7,945 nt of DNA, taken from NCBI GenBank assembly GCA_020430675.1, contig JAGQJJ010000156.1, positions 1 to 7,945 of the forward strand, written 5' to 3'. Shown here in pieces: positions 5,846 to 7,945 of this stretch. Position 1 is the stretch's first letter. Each line of letters begins with the position of its first letter. Under the pieces are notes generated by a model. That model had not been told where the DNA came from and did not search any database. It saw only the letters and a program-made list of their open reading frames with translations. A program made the translations under genes and the position numbers. The DNA is from Myxococcales bacterium. GTDB lineage: Bacteria > Myxococcota > Bradymonadia > UBA7976 > UBA1532.

Positions 5846-6417
5846 GCGGAACGGGCCTCTTGCTGCGCGCGCTGTCGCCCTGGTTCGAGGTCGATCTGGT
5901 GCTCTTGCAGGTCAACCACCCGATCCTGGGCCCGCAGCACTTCGTCCGGCGGCATCGAGCGGGCCTGACCCGCGGTGTGGCGGCGGTCTGCCGGCGCTAC
6001 GGCGTCTCGGCGGCCGAGGTCGATGACATCGTGCACGAGACGCTGCGCCGCTTGATGGAGCCCGGCCACCGCCCGCATCTGGCCGACCGGGGCACCCCCG
6101 AGGCCTATCTGCTCGGCGTGCTGCTCAACGTGATGAACATGGCCCGGCGGCGACGCGAGGCCCGGCGCCGCGCGCCCGAGACCCCGTCGCTGCCCGCGCC
6201 GCGGGTCGACCCGGATCGTCGGGTGCTGGCCCATGAACTGCTGGCCGACGCGCCGCCCGAGACCCGGGCGCTGGTGCGCTTGCTGATCTGGGAGGGCGCC
6301 TCGCAGAGAGAGGCCGCCGCTGCGCTGGGGGTCGACGCCTCGACCATCTCGCGGCGCTGGTCAGCCTTCTGCCGGCAGGCCCGCGCCCGAGTGGCCGCCG
6401 AGGAAAAAACTCGCTGA
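5833..6417 (+). CDS. ECF-type RNA polymerase sigma factor (194 aa)
   Basis: The region 2 equivalent runs from about residue 37 to 110: FVRRHRAGL, a DDIVHETLRRL helix (D64-L74) matching the family 'DLVQETFLRL' core-binding segment, then G-T-P-E-A-Y-L-L-G-V-L-L-N-V with an Arg-rich end (about 88-113). A Pro-rich linker leads to region 4 (about 140-185): PPETRALVRLLIWEGAS, then an HTH with S157-Q-R-E-A-A-A-A-L-G-V-D-A-S-T-I-S-R-R. No extra C-terminal domain and no membrane segment are visible. Length is normal for the family. It overlaps the peptidase gene by 13 bp, so it belongs to the same unit as the XRE/ImmA pair. No anti-sigma gene (ZAS-type zinc-binding or membrane-spanning) lies next to it in the window. 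The ECF subgroup was not determined. Confidence 0.85.
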   Translation: MRPLSGTGLLLRALSPWFEVDLVLLQVNHPILGPQHFVRRHRAGLTRGVAAVCRRYGVSAAEVDDIVHETLRRLMEPGHRPHLADRGTPEAYLLGVLLNVMNMARRRREARRRAPETPSLPAPRVDPDRRVLAHELLADAPPETRALVRLLIWEGASQREAAAALGVDASTISRRWSAFCRQARARVAAEEKTR

Positions 6418-6424
6418 TCGAAGG

Positions 6425-6440
6425 GGCGCCAGACGGCGCC
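6425..6440 (+). other. GC hairpin abutting the Shine-Dalgarno of the next gene
   Basis: GGCGCC-AGAC-GGCGCC gives a 6-bp all-GC stem with a 4-nt loop. It ends directly at the AGGAGGT site. No T-run follows, so it is not a convincing intrinsic terminator. It could stabilise the mRNA 5' of a processed end or tune translation. Confidence 0.5.
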
Positions 6441-6447
6441 AGGAGGT
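6441..6447 (+). promoter_or_regulatory. Strong Shine-Dalgarno AGGAGGT
   Basis: This is a full consensus site 5 nt before ATG 6453, the strongest in the window, suggesting that the following secreted protein is made in quantity relative to its neighbours. Confidence 0.8.
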
Positions 6448-6452
6448 GCGCG

Positions 6453-7436
6453 ATGCGCCCGATCATTGTCTGCACGATGCTCACCGCGCTCTGCGCCACA
6501 CCGGCGCTTGCCGGCGATGCGTGGACGGTGCTGCCGATGCCATCCCGCGGGGTCGAAGCCGACGTGGGCGAGACTTTCCGCGAGCTGCTGACGACCGAGC
6601 TGTCAGCTCGCAACGGGGCCACCTTCGTCTCGTCGGGCGCCGTCTGCGACGACACGCCCTGCGCGCGCAAGGCCGGACAGCAGGCCGGCGCCGCGGTTGC
6701 CGTCTTCGGCCGCATGGCGCGCCTCGGCGACAAGCTGATCGTCAGCCTCAGCGCGGTTGACGTGACCCATGGCAGCATGCTGAGCAACCAGCGCATGAGC
6801 GTCGACCGCATCGAAGACCTCGAAGCGGTGGCCACGCGCATGGCCGAGGCCATCGTCGAGGGGCGATCGGTCGAAGACACCGCCGCGCTCGGCACGATCA
6901 CCGCCGCCGAGGTCGCGCCCGACCGCCGCCGCGAGGGCCATAGCGGCCCGAGCCTGCGCGTGGGCGGCATGGTGCCCTTCGGCGACAGCCTGCACGCCGG
7001 CTTCGGGGTGCTCTTCGACCTGGGCTACTGGTACGAAGCGCGCGACTTTGCCATCGAACCGCGCGTGGCCTTCCGCATGAGCACCGACGTCGACGGCGAG
7101 GAGTACTACCGCGTCGGCCACCTCGACGTGGCCGCGCATTACATCCTCACCCGCACCGACTTTGCGCCGTTCATCGGCCTCGGCGGCGGCCTGCGCTTCG
7201 CCGACGAGGTGCGCAACCGGCAGGTCTCGATCGGCAAGGCGGTGCGGCTGGTCGGCACCGAGCAGGTCGAAAAGAGCGCCTGGGGCCCCGGCGCCTACGC
7301 CCGCCTCGGCGTGCTCTTGTTCCGCACCTATACGCTGCGCGTGGCGTTCACCGTCGACTACGACGTGACCTTCGTCGAGCTGCATGACGACAAGGTGCCG
7401 CAGTCGATCCAGGCCGGCGTGGGGGTCATGTTCTGA
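6453..7436 (+). CDS. Secreted protein: N-terminal TolB/CsgG-like domain plus C-terminal outer-membrane barrel (327 aa)
   Basis: A Sec signal peptide covers residues 1-20 (probable cleavage ALA|GD). Residues 22 to about 140 resemble the alpha/beta domain of TolB-N/CsgG/LpoB-like proteins common in myxobacteria: a first strand W-T-V-L-P-M, a helix F-R-E-L-L-T-T-E-L, the motif C65-x4-C70-A-R-K-A-G-Q-Q-A-G-A followed by a strand AVAVFGRM, and LIVSLSAVDVTHGSML, which parallels the 'l.l.dv.tg.v' strand of that fold. C65 and C70 may form a disulphide. From about 165 to 327 there are alternating-hydrophobic barrel strands with many aromatic residues, ending in Phe327. It follows the sigma gene by 35 bp with a strong Shine-Dalgarno, so it may be co-transcribed with the regulators. 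The role is unknown; assembly or sensing at the outer membrane is a guess from the domains. The N-terminal domain assignment is by pattern only. Confidence 0.78.
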   Translation: MRPIIVCTMLTALCATPALAGDAWTVLPMPSRGVEADVGETFRELLTTELSARNGATFVSSGAVCDDTPCARKAGQQAGAAVAVFGRMARLGDKLIVSLSAVDVTHGSMLSNQRMSVDRIEDLEAVATRMAEAIVEGRSVEDTAALGTITAAEVAPDRRREGHSGPSLRVGGMVPFGDSLHAGFGVLFDLGYWYEARDFAIEPRVAFRMSTDVDGEEYYRVGHLDVAAHYILTRTDFAPFIGLGGGLRFADEVRNRQVSIGKAVRLVGTEQVEKSAWGPGAYARLGVLLFRTYTLRVAFTVDYDVTFVELHDDKVPQSIQAGVGVMF

Positions 7437-7439
7437 GCC

Positions 7440-7945
7440 ATGAAAGCGCAAAACCTGCTCTGCTTTGGCCTCATCGCTCTGCTCGGCTGCGAATGGGTGC
7501 CCGACGACGAAGACGATGACGCGGGCTATCGCCGGGTCGACGCCGCGGTCGATGACGCCAACGTCGCTGGCGTCTGGCGCATCAGCGGCCACGGGCGGCT
7601 GTATGACTGCGAGGACGAGCGCTTCAACCTGAGCGACTTCGACCTGGAGAGCGCCCGGTTCCGCGTGGTACAGGGCCACGGCGCCGAGGGCGAGCCGGGC
7701 CAGCACCCGAACTGCGGCGTCGAAGGCGGCGGCGCCTGCCTCGCGGCGCCCGATCCACCGCTGATCGCCGGCGGCGAGTTCCACTTCGAACAAGGGCGCA
7801 TCCTGGGCCTCATCGCCGAGTTCCAGACGCGCGAAGTGACCGGCGTGGGCACGATTCTGCTGCGCTACCGGGGCCGGCTGAATCCGATCGGGCAGATCGA
7901 AGGCACGTTTGAGGGCAACGGACCCTCCACCTGCAAGAGCGACGG
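7440..7945 (+). CDS. Lipoprotein of unknown function, 5' part (3' end outside the window)
   Basis: The frame is open from ATG 7440 to the end of the window (168 codons) with no stop. The N-terminus is a lipoprotein signal: Lys2, hydrophobic core, lipobox L14-L15-G16-C17, then an acidic stretch (DDEDDD) typical of a flexible tether. The body begins GVWRISGHGRLYDC and is beta-rich with repeated Gly turns (GGEFHFEQGRILG, GRLNPIGQIEGTFEGNG). Cysteines at 57, 92, 100 and 165 could pair in the oxidising periplasm. The shape is like a small lipocalin-type or jelly-roll-like lipoprotein, but no family is claimed. The start is 3 bp after the stop of the barrel gene and has only a distant G-run (7421-7426) before it, so it is probably translated by reinitiation in the same operon. 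Confidence 0.75.
   Translation, partial: MKAQNLLCFGLIALLGCEWVPDDEDDDAGYRRVDAAVDDANVAGVWRISGHGRLYDCEDERFNLSDFDLESARFRVVQGHGAEGEPGQHPNCGVEGGGACLAAPDPPLIAGGEFHFEQGRILGLIAEFQTREVTGVGTILLRYRGRLNPIGQIEGTFEGNGPSTCKSD

Noticed and set aside
5848..5876. GGAAC ... TGTC as an ECF-type promoter
   Set aside because: The spacing of 20 bases is too long for the usual ECF spacer, and it lies inside the sigma coding region.
6404..6410. AAAAAAC as a -1 frameshift heptamer near the end of the sigma gene
   Set aside because: The reading frame does not match the X-XXY-YYZ phase needed, and the gene ends two codons later.

Overview
The window is very GC-rich, is coded entirely on the + strand, and is packed with genes that overlap or nearly touch. 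The mix of YVTN-like beta-propeller lipoproteins, a short Cys-rich cluster after a lipobox, a TolB/CsgG-like domain joined to an outer-membrane barrel, and an ECF sigma factor suggests a Gram-negative bacterium of the Myxococcota/Bradymonadota (former Deltaproteobacteria) type. That assignment rests on gene style only. No rRNA, tRNA, IS element, CRISPR array or strong intrinsic terminator was seen.

Region 1 (1-4474) is an envelope operon: the 3' end of a propeller-type protein, a full-length propeller lipoprotein that is its tandem paralogue, a second and more divergent propeller lipoprotein, and an outer-membrane beta-barrel protein with a Pro/Ala-rich repeat linker. All three junctions are 4-bp ATGA overlaps. 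At the first two, the GGGAGG ribosome-binding site lies inside the last codons of the upstream gene. The four products probably act together at the outer membrane; the function is unknown.

Region 2 (4562-6417) is a compact regulatory cassette: a small zinc-ribbon protein, an XRE-family repressor, an ImmA/IrrE-type (COG2856, M78) metallopeptidase and an ECF sigma factor. Each gene overlaps the next by 4-13 bp. Just before the repressor gene, inside the 3' end of the zinc-ribbon gene, lies an AT-richer patch with a possible promoter and two inverted repeats that would suit an autoregulatory operator. Repressor, repressor-cleaving protease and sigma factor in one transcription unit, with no anti-sigma gene in view, is the most interesting arrangement here.

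Region 3 (6453-7945) starts 35 bp after the sigma gene. It holds a secreted protein that joins an N-terminal TolB/CsgG-like domain to a C-terminal barrel, then the 5' part of a Cys-containing lipoprotein that runs off the window. The tight spacing suggests these genes are co-transcribed with, and may be targets of, the regulatory cassette.
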